Assembly: GCA_023362775.1 (NCBI GenBank)
Contig: JALMGJ010000002.1
Span: 69,107,414 to 69,171,413 of the forward strand
DNA: 64,000 nucleotides
Direction: 5' to 3'
Origin: Charina bottae
Taxonomy: Eukaryota; Chordata; Lepidosauria; Squamata; Charinaidae
Part shown: positions 32,901 to 46,323 of the stretch, in pieces
Numbering within the stretch: position 1 is the first letter of the stretch
Layout: every line of letters begins with the position of its first letter
The notes under the pieces: model-generated
Databases searched by the model: none
What the model saw: the letters and a program-made list of their open reading frames with translations, nothing else
Told to the model about the DNA's origin: nothing
Made by a program: the position numbers and the translations under genes

Positions 32901-34999
32901 CTGATTGGCCAATGCAGTACTAGGAATGGTGGTACACAGAATGCACTATCTCAGTTAGCAATGTGCAAATGGCTAAGAATGTTGCTCACTTTACACTGCA
33001 CGTTAGTAGGCATCCTACTTTCAGTTAGCTGCTCTATGCAATACATGTGCAGAAGGTACTTCTGGCTATTTCCCCAACTGGGAAGGGCCTCAAGGCTTCA
33101 TTGGACAGCATCAGGGAAAATTCCAATCGAGTTAGGGAAACGCATGTATTTCATTCGGCTTGCATGTCAAGTATGACTTATCCATACTTGCTGGGGAAAT
33201 GTATGGATCTGAATGCAGTTATCCTTCAAATGCCTTATGTGTGCCCTGGGAGTTCCATTTTGGCCCAACTCTTCTAAGTTTAACAACTCTTGAATTATCA
33301 ACTCTGATAAAAGTGTCTATAAACATGAATAGACGTCTTTTGCACTCAAAATTGGTATGAGTAGAAACTCCTTTCAGACCTAGGTGCCCAATGTGGCACT
33401 CAGAAATAGAACAGAGCATGAACAAAGTATGCAATGGGCATGGTCAACATGTGTAACCATGTGTCCCTCCCCACTTTTTGCTGGCAAACTTTCTGAGGAA
33501 CATATGAAAGATATGATAAACCAGGAATAGATTGAGCCATTTGTCCATTACAAACCCCTTTGAAGTGGAACACCAGTATTCATAGTAGAGGATATTGATA
33601 GTAAAATTATACTCATTAACATAAAGGAGTCATGAAGTAGGATTTTTTAAAAGGCAAGTATGGAAAATTCTTATGGAAATCATTCTATTAAAGTTGAGTA
33701 ATGGATTCCTTATGGGACTCAGGTACTGTATACAACATTTTATTTAATCTTCTCCGATTGTCCTACAAAAGTCTTTGAATCCATGGCAGGAAGAAGAAAA
33801 CAAATAGGACAAGCCAATGTAAAACTGTATTCTGAGTCCTGCCAAATGCCCAGAATGACAATACCTGAGAATGGAACCTGATCAGTGTAAAGCAAAATCT
33901 GTGGTCTGGATATATCTAGGTTCAGCAGCGTTTCTATTTATACATGGAAGGGGCAGAATGCCTCTGAGCCTGTAATTTACTTTCAAAATTGTCAAATGGC
34001 TTTACAATGTATTTCTGAAAGATATACTGTATACTGAAGAGCAAATTTCAAAGAGGCATCCATATGGTTTTCATTTATCAATTGAGAGAAATCTAATCAA
34101 AATATAGATCCTTCCTGATATCATGGCATAAAATTATATCTTATTGCTTTAGATCATTCTATGTCTCCTTTTTATAATTCTAGTGTTTTCTGCTTTAGCA
34201 GACAACATAAATTCTGGATCATCTCATTTCTCTTGAAGACAGATTTCCATATTATAGCCATTATCTTTCTTAATCTAAAATATACACACATGTGAATGCA
34301 CAGAGTACATTTACTATTATTAAATTTTTAAAGCTGCAACTTACCCCATCTAACTAGTTCTTTGGATTGGAGCTAAAAGTTTAGAAACTGATGTCTGATA
34401 TTGCTAAGGTTGATTCAAATCATGGAAAGATAAAAATGCAATCAATTATCAATCAATTAATATCTTGAAATATGCAGCCCTCAGAAGAGCTTCCATTTCC
34501 CACTTACTTTGCCTTCCACTTTCAAAGCAGTTCAGCTGAAGAGAACACAATTTGCCTGAAATTCCACAAATAAAGTTATATGTATCAATGCAAATTTATA
34601 AATAATTACTAGAGTTAAAATAGAAATGCACTACATCTCATCAAAACAGGGAATATTCTGACTAGATAGATCTGCTCAGTTGCTGTCAGGTGCTAAGTGT
34701 GGATAAGCAAATTCACAGCCCTTGGGCTTCCATTATAGAATTATGTATTTTAAAATCAGACTTGGATCAAAATCCAGCTGATTCTACCATGAACTGGCCC
34801 TCATTTTTGATGCCACTCCAGACCCAGATTTTCTCATGTGAATGTTGGCACCTTATTCAACAGCAGAAAACTTTGTTTATGCTATCCATGCTTCTGAATA
34901 CTTCTCCTTTGTTTTAATTATTTCTTTAAAAAATCATCACCTCTCCGCTATCCATCAGGGTCACAAAATGAATTCAGTGTGAGAGAATTTGCCGTAGAA
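29943..34999. other. Mostly unique DNA; candidate conserved block 30.2-30.6 kb
   Basis: About 5 kb without recognised transposons. At 30200-30580 the sequence is rich in TAAT-type motifs (AATTAATGATTAGG, CTTATTAATCAAC) and CAATTAGAG, and it is unlike neighbouring repeats, as expected of a homeodomain-bound conserved noncoding element. That is a guess from texture alone. A (TTG)n(CTG)n run lies at about 30605-30634. The frames on both strands at 31.4-31.9 kb are unrecognised. Confidence 0.35.
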
Positions 35000-36464
35000 C
35001 TCCAATTCTACAGAACACCAAGAATGAACTGAAGACGTTTTCTTTTGCAGGACTAGCAATAAGACATCTATTGCTGTAGCTCATTAAGAATATACAGCTT
35101 CCGTAGGTAAGGGATTACTTTTAACTCTCACTGAGACGGGAAAAAAAAGACCCTTGGTTGCAACTTGGAGCTTCTTCTACCTTCAAAAGGAGGTATAAAA
35201 GCCACAGAGAATCCTATGAAATGTTGATGTCTCCAAAAATTGAAGCAAGTTTTGGACTCAACAAGAAAGAGAATATTCATTTTTAAGCACGCAGGCAGAT
35301 AGGAGCCCGATGTGAAGTGATGATAGAATAAAATGATCATTGCCAGGAGATGAAGGAAGCTGGAGAGTAAAAATTAATGATAAAAGGATTGCAGGTAGAC
35401 TGGGAAGGGTCAATATAGCCAGAAAAATGAGATATCATTCCCCATTTTGTGGAAACAAGAACACACCAGAGAGAATCATTTTTTAAAAAGGAAAGTGGTA
35501 CAAACATACATTAATATACGTGATCAATATTTAGAATTAGTTGGTATAAAGGGAGTTAAGCTTAACAATGATAGCCTCATCATTGTCAGCCTGAGGATTT
35601 ATTCACAGCAAAACTATGTGAATGTCCATTCAGACAAGTGATAGAGAGGTTGTTGAAGTGACTTTGTATAATTAACCTGCACCAATGCACCATCACTGTT
35701 AAACAAAGGAATATGGGTTGATTTGGGAGACAATCATGTTTGCTACTGAGGCAACTTCCAAATAATGTCTGCATGTGCCAAATGTTATACATGGATCTAC
35801 TTCACTTGTATTCAGAATTTAATGGGTTCAGGTGAGCAATGAGCCAGGAGGAAATGAAGAACAAATACTTGTGATTGCAACAATCCAGCTCAATAAAACT
35901 TTGCACATTGGTGAGACTTTGATTAAAATTGGACAGAGCCCCTGGGAGCAAAATAAAATTTGGGGCTAACCAAGTCGGTGTAAGAAGGGTGAGTAGAGAA
36001 GTAAAGGAAGTGATTTCTCAACATCAACATTCTTATACTTTCAGCAATATTTTCAAGGTGGATTCCAAGGTTGCAAGAGACCTTTAGTGTTCCCGAAATG
36101 CCTCCAGGCAAAGCTACTTCAGGAACTCAAAGGCACTGTAGGAAATGTAAAATGGCAGATTCACCGAGACCGCCTTTCATGGAAGAGCCTTTACTGTTAT
36201 GAATAACCAAACAAGAGGCTGGCTCCTTTGCAAACGATGTCTGCTTCCTCATTCCAGCTTGTACACACTTGTCAGCTAGATGCATGATAGCCTCTTAAGG
36301 TTTCAAATAAATAGAGGTAACTCAAGGCAGACCTGCTCCGCTTCCTGTTCTCCCACCACCAACACAAACATACTGATACAGCATTGCATCAGTGAATACT
36401 TAAAGAAAGAGGACCTGTCTTGCCTGAATCAAAATGCTGTAACCCTCCCTTTGAATCATTAATT
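35000..36464. other. Unique DNA, nothing recognised
   Basis: No supported gene or repeat. An ATTCATT-rich patch lies just before the LINE tail at about 36465. Confidence 0.4.
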
Positions 36465-36535
36465 CATTAATTCATTCATTGCATGGGTTTATAGGGCTGC
36501 CCAACTCAAGCAAAGCAACTGTCACTTTGTGTGCT
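36465..36535 (-). mobile_element. LINE 3' terminus fragment
   Basis: On the minus strand GAGTTGGGCAGCCCTATAAA followed by an ATGAATGAAT-type tail matches the end of the LINE at 47.49-47.90 kb. Confidence 0.55.
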
Positions 36536-38003
36536 ATGACCTTCCATCAAGATTCTAGATATTAGGACACTGACATTATTGCCAAGTAGATAAATAAATA
36601 AAGACAGAGAGAGATTTAGAAAAGTATCTCCTGACTTAACTGGCTTCTGAGCATTCTTTTCTTTCACCATATGCATGATATTGAGGATCTCTTATTCTTT
36701 CTGAGGACACAGAGTATAGGAGACTGTGAAAAGAAAGAAAAAGATTGCGAATCGCATGGGGATAATTGGCTGTCAGGGATCAAGACCCAGCCAAAAGATT
36801 AAAGGTGGGAGGGAGGAGGGAGGAGAAGCTAGAAAGAGAGGGCTGTAATGAAAGGCACACTTTTAATTTCACTGAAGACCTCAAAGCAAGAGAACCTGAG
36901 TTACATCCACTGGGAATATGATCAATATCTGAGCAGATAAAAAAGAGCTGGTACATGGGATGGAATCCTGTCCAGGACCATGAGTTTATGGCTTGGCCTT
37001 TCTTTCAGAAGCCTCTCTTTCCTTGGCACAGGTTTCTGGAGTCAGTTCCGAACCCTTCGGACACTAGGGAGCAGCATCTTCCTTTGCAAACTTCCTCATC
37101 AACAGCGCAGTTGCCTACCACTGCAGTCTGCCAACCCTTTTTGTTTTTAATGGCAAGGAGGGGAGGGGGAGAAAGGTGGAGGGGAGGAGAAGGAGGGGCT
37201 GACTGTGAAATGTTCTTGATGATAATTTGATTGCATGCATTAATGATCAAAGTGTTTCAGACTAATTACTAACACTTACCTCTCAGATATTAAGTTATCA
37301 TTTCTTCTCCCTCTCTCTCTCTCTCCCTCTCCCCCCCCCCCACTCTTTCTCTTTTCTTACCCCCTCGATTTTGATCATCTTCACAATCTTGGGGGAAGGG
37401 AGGAATAATCGAAAGGTAAAACTCCTCGGCTGGCATGCTTGACGCATCTTTCAGGATAATTTCCACTTCAAACTAACCTAGTGAACTGGAAGGCAAAGAC
37501 TTTACAAGATAGAAGAGCAGCAGTGGCCCTGGCTAGGTGGATGATCTTTGATCTGTTATGCCTTTGTCACACCTAGTGAACTGGGGCAGAGGAGAAGGCA
37601 ACCCCCTTCCTCTCTCTTGCTTGTTGGGACTGAAAAAAGGAAGGCCAAAGGTAGTTCATTCTGGCATCTTCTTTCTTCCAAGTTTTGCCCTAATGAACAT
37701 ACAAAGCTGAATGTGACCAAAGTACTGAGGTCTTCAGTTTAGCATACTGTATCTGCTGAAATGCAGATAAATGGTCAACCTAGAAACTCTGTCTGTCTGT
37801 CTGTCTGTCTCTCTATCCACACACACAAAAAAGGGACCCAAGGAATGTAACTACTGGCATCTAGCTTGTGTTCCCTGGGACCTTCTCACAGCCCACCACA
37901 GCCTGGAAAGTTAAAGGTGTGGAGAGCATTTCATGAGGAATGCGTAGATACTACAAAATATACATTTTATGGGGTGTGGGGTGGGGGGAGGAAATGCAGA
38001 GTA
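36536..38003. other. Unique DNA; AT-motif-rich block near 37.2 kb
   Basis: G-rich purine tracts lie at 36800-36825 and 37155-37200, a CT/C tract at 37305-37342 and (GTCT)n at 37786-37812. 37200-37290 contains closely spaced TAAT/ATTA motifs and has a unique look. No gene is supported. Confidence 0.4.
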
Positions 38004-38004
38004 A

Positions 38005-38165
38005 TATAAGAAGTTGCCTTATGCTAAGCCAGATCATGGATACTTCTAACCTAGAATTACCTACTTGGACTGGTTGAAACAATCTAGGGTTTCAGACCTA
38101 TTTGTTTTTCTCCTAGGAACTGAAAAGTGTCTGCTCTGTTGCTGAGCTATAATCCATTCCCAGAG
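38005..38165 (-). mobile_element. tRNA/MIR-type reptile SINE fragment
   Basis: Read on the plus strand it starts TATAAGAAGTTGCCTTATGC followed by TAAGCCAGATCATGG, the complement of a SINE 3' end (GACCA-TGGTCTGAC ... ATAAGGCAGCTTC). It runs towards a degraded GCTCAGCAACAGAGCA head at about 38140. Old copy; the A/B boxes are only partly readable. Confidence 0.6.
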
Positions 38166-38274
38166 CTCTAGTGAAATTCAGCTCTTTGGTCTACATAGGT
38201 TAATCCAAAGCCTTCTTATAAACAAGCTGGAGATTCGTGACAATGAAAGAAAGGATGGTGATGACTTAAGTAGT

Positions 38275-38342
38275 CTTCTTCAAGTGGTGCCCTCCAGATG
38301 CACTGGATTATAATTTCCCAACACAGCCATTGGTTGGAGATT
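38275..38342. mobile_element. Foldback MITE arm
   Basis: GGTGCCCTCCAGATGCACTG followed by GATTATAATTTCCC is one arm of the CCCTCCAGATG-type palindromic MITE. The opposite arm is missing. Confidence 0.5.
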
Positions 38343-38457
38343 TTTGGAATAGTCCAATATACTGGAAAGTCACCAGATTGCACAAACATGGTAAACACAA
38401 ATAAGACTAAACCAATCATGGCATTTATTGTCTGTGGATCTCTAGCTTTTTAAGGAG

Positions 38458-38853
38458 GTAAAAAAAGGTAAAGGTTCCCCCCGCACATTTGTGCACTCGT
38501 GTCCGACTCTAGGGGCCGGTGCTCATCTCCGTTTGTTAGCCGAAGAGCCAGCGTTGTCCGAAGACACTTCCACGGTCATGTGGCCGGCATGACGCGCGCG
38601 GAACGCTGTTACCTACCCACCGAAGTGGTACCTATTCATCTACTTGCATTTGCATGCTTTCGAATTGCTAGGTTGGCAAGAGCTGGGGCGAGTGCGGGAG
38701 CTCACTCCGCACGCAGGGCTAGGGATTCGAACCTCCGAACTTGCGATCTTCCGATCGACAAGCCTGGCATCTTACCCGCTGAGCCACCACGCCACACCAC
38801 CACACCACACACCACACCACACACACCACACACACACACACCACACACCACCA
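38458..38853 (-). mobile_element. Sauria-type SINE, copy 5, with 5' microsatellite
   Basis: Minus-strand SINE with box A (TGGCTCAGCGGGTAAGAT), box B (GAGGTTCGAATCCC), the AGCATGCAAATGCAAGTAG block, AGAGTCGGACACGAGTG and the CCTTTACC end. A 12-bp target duplication, CTTTTTAAGGAG, lies at 38446-38457 and 38854-38865. Between the SINE head and the right duplicate is about 60 bp of CCA/CA microsatellite (38793-38853). It therefore lies inside the inserted unit and at the SINE 5' end. Confidence 0.92.
38793..38853. repeat. (CCA/CA)n microsatellite at SINE 5' end
   Basis: Irregular CACCA/CACACA array bounded by the SINE head (CCACGCCACACC) and the right target duplicate. It probably grew from the GGTGTGG-type start of the SINE. 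Confidence 0.85.
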
Positions 38854-38865
38854 CTTTTTAAGGAG

Positions 38866-41095
38866 AGGTCTTGTTAAACCTCACAACCTAAATCGTTGAA
38901 TGGTGGCACATGTTTAATCCATGAAAAGTAGTGTTCAGTCTTCTAATGAGTATTAACACCACTGTTTTGTACTGGAGCTGGTATCTGTAATTCCTTTTTT
39001 TCATAGATTGTTATGCTGGGATCAATGGTAGAATTGAAATGTGCCCTTACTGATATTTCAGCTTTGCCATTTCTGATGGTCAATTTCCTATCCATTTAGT
39101 CTTTCACCCAGAGACTTGCTAGTTTGTCCAATGTAAAGTATTGTGGGCTCTGCTGATAGATGATGGCAGGTGCCATATCAGAGGATGAACAAGTGATGTT
39201 CAGTTGATGTTGTGTGACATTATTAAGTCCTATGATAATATTGCCGGAGTAAATCTGGGAACATAATCAGCACCTGGGCCTGCCTGAGGGTTAGGTTCCT
39301 GTGTTAGTATTATTATGGTATGGTCTTTTGTCTCTGCTTCATAACTGTTTGATGCTGAATGGTTGTAAGCAAACATAAGCCTATCACCGAAATCATTATC
39401 CAGAATGGATTATACATCACTGATGTAGTGTTTGAGTAGTTTTAGCTGGGAGCTATAGGTGAGTGAATGATACTCTGATGTTTTACCTGGGTATGTTTTG
39501 TAGGAGATTATCCATAGATGATAGAGATAGATAGATAGAGGATAGATGGATGGATGGATGGATGGATGGATGGATGGATGGATGGACGGACGGACAGAGA
39601 CAGACAGTTACCTTCTCCATTGGAGGAATCATTTTACTGCTCTCTTTGCCCCCAGGGAAATATTTTCTGTTTCCACAAAGTTTTTACTCAATACCATGAA
39701 GGACACGTCTATTGAATTCCTGGGGATGGGGGGTCCCCATCTTTATCATATTGCTGTGTGTGCGTATGTGTGTGCATATATAAAAGAGAGGCGACTGGCA
39801 ATCCCATTATATCATGTGGATTCTTTACCAAAAGACATAGTGAGTTCCCACTATTCCAATTGTCAATGAGCAGCCATGACTAATTTTTACTCACAATACT
39901 TCTGAAGGAGAAAAGTACCATTATCCCCATTTAATAAAATGGGATTAGATCACACAGAGAAGCTGCAAAGCTGACTCAATGATGTAAAAAAGTTAGAAGT
40001 GGTTTCTAGGCATCTAATACCTATAAGTTAGGAATGCCGAGAAACTGAGAAACGCATTTGAACAGCACCAGGCTGGGAAAAACCTCTTCCTAAAGGTTGA
40101 AAACAAAGTGTGGAAATAGTATCTCAGTCCCAAGAGAGAATTTGCATTTCTTTTAGATTCCCTTGGAGAAATCCTTTGAGATGAAAGACAACAATACTAG
40201 CATGTGAAAAATAGCTGACTGGCAAACAATGACACCTTTATTTGTATTTGTATTTGTATTTGTTATTAGTTAATCATTTAACTATTAGCAACAGCAGTGT
40301 GTTACAAAGCAGGAAACTCCCTGCCTAAAAAAGCTGATAGGCAACAGGGGGAAAAGGAGAAAGCTCCTTTGGGGTCCTGGCAAGCTAATGGGTGAAATCT
40401 CAACAAGGCTGGAAAGGCTTCACTGAAGAAGTAGTTCCTGAGCAGGACATCAGAGGAAAAGAGTTGTGGGGTGATAAAACAGAAGTTTTCAGCAGAGTTT
40501 CTGGCCTAAAGATGGGAATTGAAGCTGAAAGCAAGGGAAAGATTAATAGATGTACTTGCATAGAGGTTAAAAGAAAAAGAAAATGAAGGAAGTGAGTGAG
40601 TGAGTGAGTGAGTGAGTGAGTGAGTGAGTGAGTGAGTGAGGAGAGATAAGAGGAATGAAGTATTTAGGGGCAAATAGCACTTTAGATGCAGACAAGAAGC
40701 TCTGAGAGAATACAGAAAGCATGACATTCGGGAGCCTGCACATGGCAATCTGCATATAGGAAACAAGGCATTTCTTCATGGGAAGGGAGCTGTTCCAAGG
40801 TCATGGGACAGCTCTGAATTAATTGTCTAGTAGACAAGTTGCCATGATACTCAATAGCTTTGCTTGTTTCTACACCTTGAGCCAGGATTTATATAGACCA
40901 CCTGAGGCATAAAAAAGCAAGATCTTGTTCACCAGCTTCCACAGCTATCTATCTTACAAAGGTCATCTCTTCCAAGCCCCACTGCTGCCAGTAGACCACT
41001 GCCACTGGTAGAGCAGGGGCATATATGTTTTGTCACTGCAGTCACTAGTAAACTAAGTACTGTATGCTGAGAAAAAAAGGCCAAGGAGTAAACAA

Positions 41096-41133
<38 letters not shown>

Positions 41134-42515
41134 TCCAGGACTGAACTCATTACTTTTAATTATTGTTAAGTCTACTCTGGTTATAATCGATTTCTTAATT
41201 GTGTTTGCTCTCTTGTCAGTTCATGACCCACCTGAACAGTCAACACACCCTACAAATACAAGTATTCACAGAAATACACACACACTCACACACAGAGAGA
41301 GTCAGGTAGATCACTATTAGAACTTCACTGTAATCTGGTTGCAGACTCCAGAAGGCTCACCATATGTATTGCCTTGAGCATATTCCACTCCCTGATGTTT
41401 GTATTGCAGAGCACAATTGGCTGAATCCAGAGAGTGCTTTTACAATGCAGCTTCACTGGAGTGCACAAACAGCAAATGAGATGTCACTCTGTTTACTTAC
41501 ATTTACCATGCACAAACTATCCATTATAGGCACTGCCGAGTTACAGGATACAGACAACAGAGCAGTAAAACTTCAGGCTGCAGTGTAAGTAGGTCAGGCA
41601 CTTATTTTACCTCAGCAGTGATTTTTGTATGGAGAATGAAAAGCTTTCACACTTTGGTGGGAAATGTCCCATGCATTTTTTTTACAGGAATATGAAGAAG
41701 AGATTTAGGATTGCCTAAAAAGAGCACTGTGGCTAACTAACTCATTTTAGTTTTAAAATGGCTGCAAGCAAGCCACCAAAAGCAGATTCTTCCTGTGTGG
41801 ATCCTGTCATGGGCATCCCACAGGCAGTGCTGAGACCTTAATTCACTATATTCTGGAATTTTAGATTGAAGCTGGATTCAACAATAACACATTGCTTGTC
41901 ACTCAAAATCACTTCAGCATAGATGGCTGACAAATGTTTCATTTGCATCCTCTTTCTCAGATAGAACTCAGTGCTATCATATTTAGGCTGCAAAAATCCA
42001 GATGACTGATAGAGGTTAGCATTTTCTCTATTTCTTTGCTCATTCAGATTTTTGCAACCCAGAGCTGATAGCCCTAATGAAAATTTGTCTAAAGTTGCTC
42101 CATGGGGAGTTAAGTCTTTGTTCCATTCCTCTCACTACTGCCAACCAAGACTGGCTGAGTTTTCCAAGTTTCAAGAAGGAACATTTCTCAATATCCACTA
42201 CCCCTGGAGAGCTAAATTGGCCTTAGGCTGAGACATTAGGCTCTTCATGCCAAGAATTAGGTATGTATTGCTAACATGCAGCCATAATTTCATACAGATA
42301 TACAACACATATTCCAGCAATACTTCCTAAGAGGACCTACTGCAGATGAATGGAAGGGAAGGACATTTTCTTGTCCACTGCTAAGAAACATTTCCTTTCT
42401 CTATATTAGAAGAGGAAAGGATCTTCTCTGTCAACACTGGACTCTGTCCATCCTCAGGGCTGTTCAAACGCTTTGCTATGAGCTAATTTCCCTTGCGGAA
42501 ATCAAGCAGGAATAA
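38866..42515. repeat. Unique DNA with several microsatellites
   Basis: Tetranucleotide GATA/GATG array at 39522-39597, (TTTGTA)n at 40233-40263, (GAGT)n at about 40591-40640 and (CA)n at 41096-41131, with shorter CA tracts near 41276-41296. Frames over these arrays (for example poly-MDGW or poly-SLTH) are artefacts. The intervening sequence appears unique and no gene is supported. Confidence 0.6.
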
Positions 42516-42518
42516 CAA

Positions 42519-43352
42519 GGGTAGGCAAGCTGAGGTTGAACTGGCCAGGAGAGCCTCCAACTATGCCCATTCCTGGACCAACAGGCCTTTCTCACAGTCA
42601 CCCACGCCCTAGTCACCTCCCGTTTGGACTATTGTAATGCACTGTACATGGGGCTGCCCTTGAAAAGTATCCGGAAGCTTCAGTTGGTTCAAAATGCAGT
42701 GGCCCGCATAGTTTTGCACAAGCCTAGACTTGCGCATGTGTCGCCTCTTTTGCAGGAGCTGCATTGGTTGCCGATTTGCTTCTGGGTCCAATTCAAGGTG
42801 CTGATTATCACCTTTAAAGCCCTACATGGCTTGGGGCCAGGTTATTTGCAGGACTGCCTTTCCCCAGTCACATCCACCTGGCCCACGAGAGCGGGGAGGC
42901 AGGGTATGTTGTGGGTCGCATCAGTTAGGGAGGTACATCTAGTGGGACCAAGGAAAAGGGCCTTCTCCGTAGTGGCTCCCTCCCTTTGGAACATCATCCC
43001 CCCAGATATACGTAAGATTGGCCCCCTCCTTGCTCCTGTTCTGGAAGGCCCTGAAGACGTGGTTCTGTCAACGGGCCTGAGGACCCCAGGCTGCTTTGGA
43101 GCCAATCAAGTGGCTGATATGAACATGTTTGCTGCCACTGGGGGTGTCTATTGTGTTTTTATGGTTTTTAATTCTGTAAGCCACCTGGAGTCACTGTATG
43201 TGAGTTGGGCGGCCTTATAAATCTGTTTAATAAATAATAAATAAATAATAAACTATGATTCCCAAAATCTCCCAGTACTGGCTGTGCTAGGTTAGGGTGT
43301 TGGGTGCTGTGGTTCATCAATATCTCAAAGGCCACAGCTTGCCTACCCCTAA
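42519..43352. mobile_element. Foldback MITE split by a LINE
   Basis: The left arm (AGGGTAGGCAAGCTGAGG, 42519-42536) and the right end, read on the other strand (GGGGTAGGCAAGCTGTGG, ending at about 43352), are inverted copies. The right arm continues inward through CAATATCTCAAAGGCCACAG and an ATGATTCCCAAAATCTCCC core (from about 43256). The LINE at 42537-43252 lies exactly between the arms. Part of the left arm beyond the insertion point has been lost. Confidence 0.7.
42537..43252 (+). mobile_element. CR1/L2-like LINE 3' end (0.7 kb)
   Basis: The frame at 42624-43220 reads MDYCNALYMGLPLKSIRKLQ, LVQNAVARIVLHKPRLAHVS, KVLIITFKALHGLGPGYLQD and RAFSVVAPSLWNIIPPDIRK, the last ~190 residues of ORF2. 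Near the C-terminus the normal FRKxLKTW block is shifted out of frame after IGPLLAPVLEGPEDVV. The 3' hairpin (AGCCACCTGGAGTCACTGT...) and (AATAAAT)n tail end at 43252. Confidence 0.9.
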
Positions 43353-43354
43353 TC

Positions 43355-46315
43355 TACAGGAAAGCTTTACTTGATTTATGAAACACTCCTAGACTTTAGT
43401 AACAACTTTGTTGCTTCAGTGATTTCAGTGGAACTCAGCCTCATTAGCTGGGTTAAAGCGATAATGTAAAAACATTGAAATTGGCATTTTTTACTCGGAA
43501 TGGCATACAAATATGGAAAAATTAGTTGTTCTTAAATATTCCCACTATAATTAAAGTTCTGAAATTTTCAAAACTGCATATCAGCTTGATGGTTATCCAT
43601 CGTTCTCCATTTTTCCAACAGGAGGGGGAAATGATCTAACCAGTGTTGTTATGACTCTTGTGAGAATGAATGAGATAGGCAATCTGAACATTCAAAGTGC
43701 TCTATGAATGATTCATACTGCTCAGAGGTAAAAGGCGTGGATGCATCAAAATTAATCTGAGACCACATTTGATCCTGGCAGAGTAAATGAAAATTATGTA
43801 TCACACCATTTAGCATTACTCTTACCATCATTGCAGCTACTGGCTTAACAGCCTTTGCTGTTTGGTCCCTCCACTTTAGTGGAATCTGTTAACAAAGCCA
43901 AGGTGAAAAGAATAACTAGGGCTGCCTGTTCAAAGGCTGCAGCAAATAGCACTGTAAGGTAACACGAGGCAACTTCATCCCCTATCGCAGTGTCTCAGGC
44001 ATCAGCATTCTCTAGCAGCTCTCATTTATCATTACAAACAGTGCAATTCAAGACAGAAAAAGGGAGCCAAAAAGGACAGCGTTATAAACAACTGAATCCT
44101 CATCCTCTCCTGAACGGTGTCTATGGCGGCTTTCACTAGAAGATATAAAAGAAGCATTAAAAGCTTTTGTTGGAAGTGACCTTCTCTTTTGGGGTGGAAA
44201 AAAAAGATAAATCAGACTGTATGGAAGAAGCTGTAGAAAGTAGTGATCCAAAAACATCACCTGTGGCACTGAAGACAAAGAACCGAGAAATCTGCAAAGG
44301 ACTACTGCAGCTCCTCTAAAACTTCCTACTGCACAACACTTAGCACACACATGCCACTTGTGTCTTAAACCTCCAACTATCCAGGGCTGTGCTTGCTTGG
44401 AAAAAGATTTAGGAGAAGTGCTTGACTGTGCTTTTCATGTGAGCACTACACTTCTCTGCTATCCACCAAAGCAACCTGATTTTTTTTCAGCTCCTGCATC
44501 TGCCTGAAAAAGAAGTTACAACGGCTTTAAGAGTTGTGTTAATGAATCTGTAGTTGCATTAATGAGTCTGTTGTTCTGTAGTGTTGTGCTCCTTTTGAAG
44601 ATAGATTCATGACAACTTTCTACTTGTAACAATAACTATTCCTGAAGAGTTTTGACATACAAGTAGAGAACCAAACTAATTTTGGATTGATGATTTCATT
44701 CATCAAGTTGCTTTAACAATTAAACCTTTCATCATGACCACAAATGTGTGGTCAAATACAAATGTGTGTTTTCCATATGCCTCTGGTTGGCTACTGTATG
44801 TCACAGAAAGCTGGATAAAATAGGCCATTGGTCTGGTCCAGGAGGGCTCATCTTGCATTCTTATAGTTCCAGAAGGCTGAGACATGACATATGAGGTTGA
44901 CTGTGGTCATTGACACAATCTCCAAGGATGAAACTGAACTGGTCTTTGAGTAATTAGGATATTCTGCAAGACTGTAGAATGGTTCTAATTTTTTTTTTGT
45001 CTGCCTCTGTATCCAAGTTGTTCTGGTTCTGTCAAGTTTAGGCTTTGGGAAAGAATTGGAGACAAAAACCACGGGATAAATCAGGACCACATCAACTCTC
45101 AGGAAGTCTACTAGGCTCAGTTAGAACAAGAAGTTCTCTCTGAAGGATCAAATAGCCAGTCTGGTTGAATGGATGAAGTCTATTGAGAATCTGATGGTAG
45201 TTGACTGGGAAGGCTATTACATGTTTCTTAATCTCTCACCTTATGCAGCAGTGTACAGAGATCAAGTACTTTCTGAGATCAAAATCAAATACAATGTCTG
45301 CTGCCTTTTCAAATAAGTAAACATGTACTGTTTTGTTTGTACATGATGCAATGACAGGGAATGGTGAAAAGTTCTATACAGTTAAAACCAGTTTTTAAAA
45401 GGTGTTTTACAAATGTTTTTACTAAGATAGAGAATGGAAAAGTGCAAATGCTAGTAGAAAGGTAGTAGGCATATGTGGTCTGTTGCAAAGAATGAATGTG
45501 AAAATAGCTGTGTATAACAGTGTGCTTTTGTCCACTTTATATAATGGTAGTGAGAGTTACGTATGTCAAGAGAAATACTGCAGGAAGCTGAATGCAGTAA
45601 AGCATATAGTATACTTTACTACATGTAGTATACATAAGAATCGCATGTGTTAAAACTAGGAAAGATAGGATCAAGTATAGATAGATCCTGAAAGAGTGTG
45701 GACTGAATAGAAAAGTGAATGTCCAGGAAAGATGGACAATGAGGTAGTCTGGTCACAGTGAGTGTGAATAAAGATAAAATTGCAAAACAAATATATGAAG
45801 GGAACATTGAATGGACGGAGGGGAAGAGGAAGTCCAAGAAAGTTGTGATGGGATAGCATAATTGGTCGTGCTGCCTGCAAATGTATGCTTGCCTGGAAGA
45901 ATGGTGAACTGGGCCCTCACAGGGTTTTGGTGGGAAAAACGGGAGGAGAGAGTGCTATGTTCGTATCCTTTAGCTCCTGAATGAAAGGCAAGATAGAAAT
46001 CTAACAAATATATATCAGGAGGAAGACAGTGAAGAAACCTCCTGCTTAACCTTCTTGTCAGGTCTTATAGCTTATCAGAGCAGCCACCACATGTAATAGG
46101 CAAAATTTCCTGCCAGAATGAGAGTACTGATTGAGTACTGATTGAAGAAGATAAGTCTTTTATTATGAGAATTTTAAGAAGCTAAACAAGAGTTAAAGAG
46201 AATGAGAAAAAGAAAATATCATCACTCCTGCAGGTTTAACTCAGTGGCTACTCTCCCAGACAGAAATGCATATCCACATTCATAGGGAGAACAAAATAGG
46301 ACTCAGGACATCAGT
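43355..46315. other. Unique DNA, nothing recognised
   Basis: About 3 kb without recognised repeats or genes; only scattered short frames. Confidence 0.4.
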
Positions 46316-46323
46316 GTTTAGAT

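Noticed and set aside
40506..40779. Frames with SLTH repeats
   Set aside because: They are translations of the (GAGT)n microsatellite on the minus strand.
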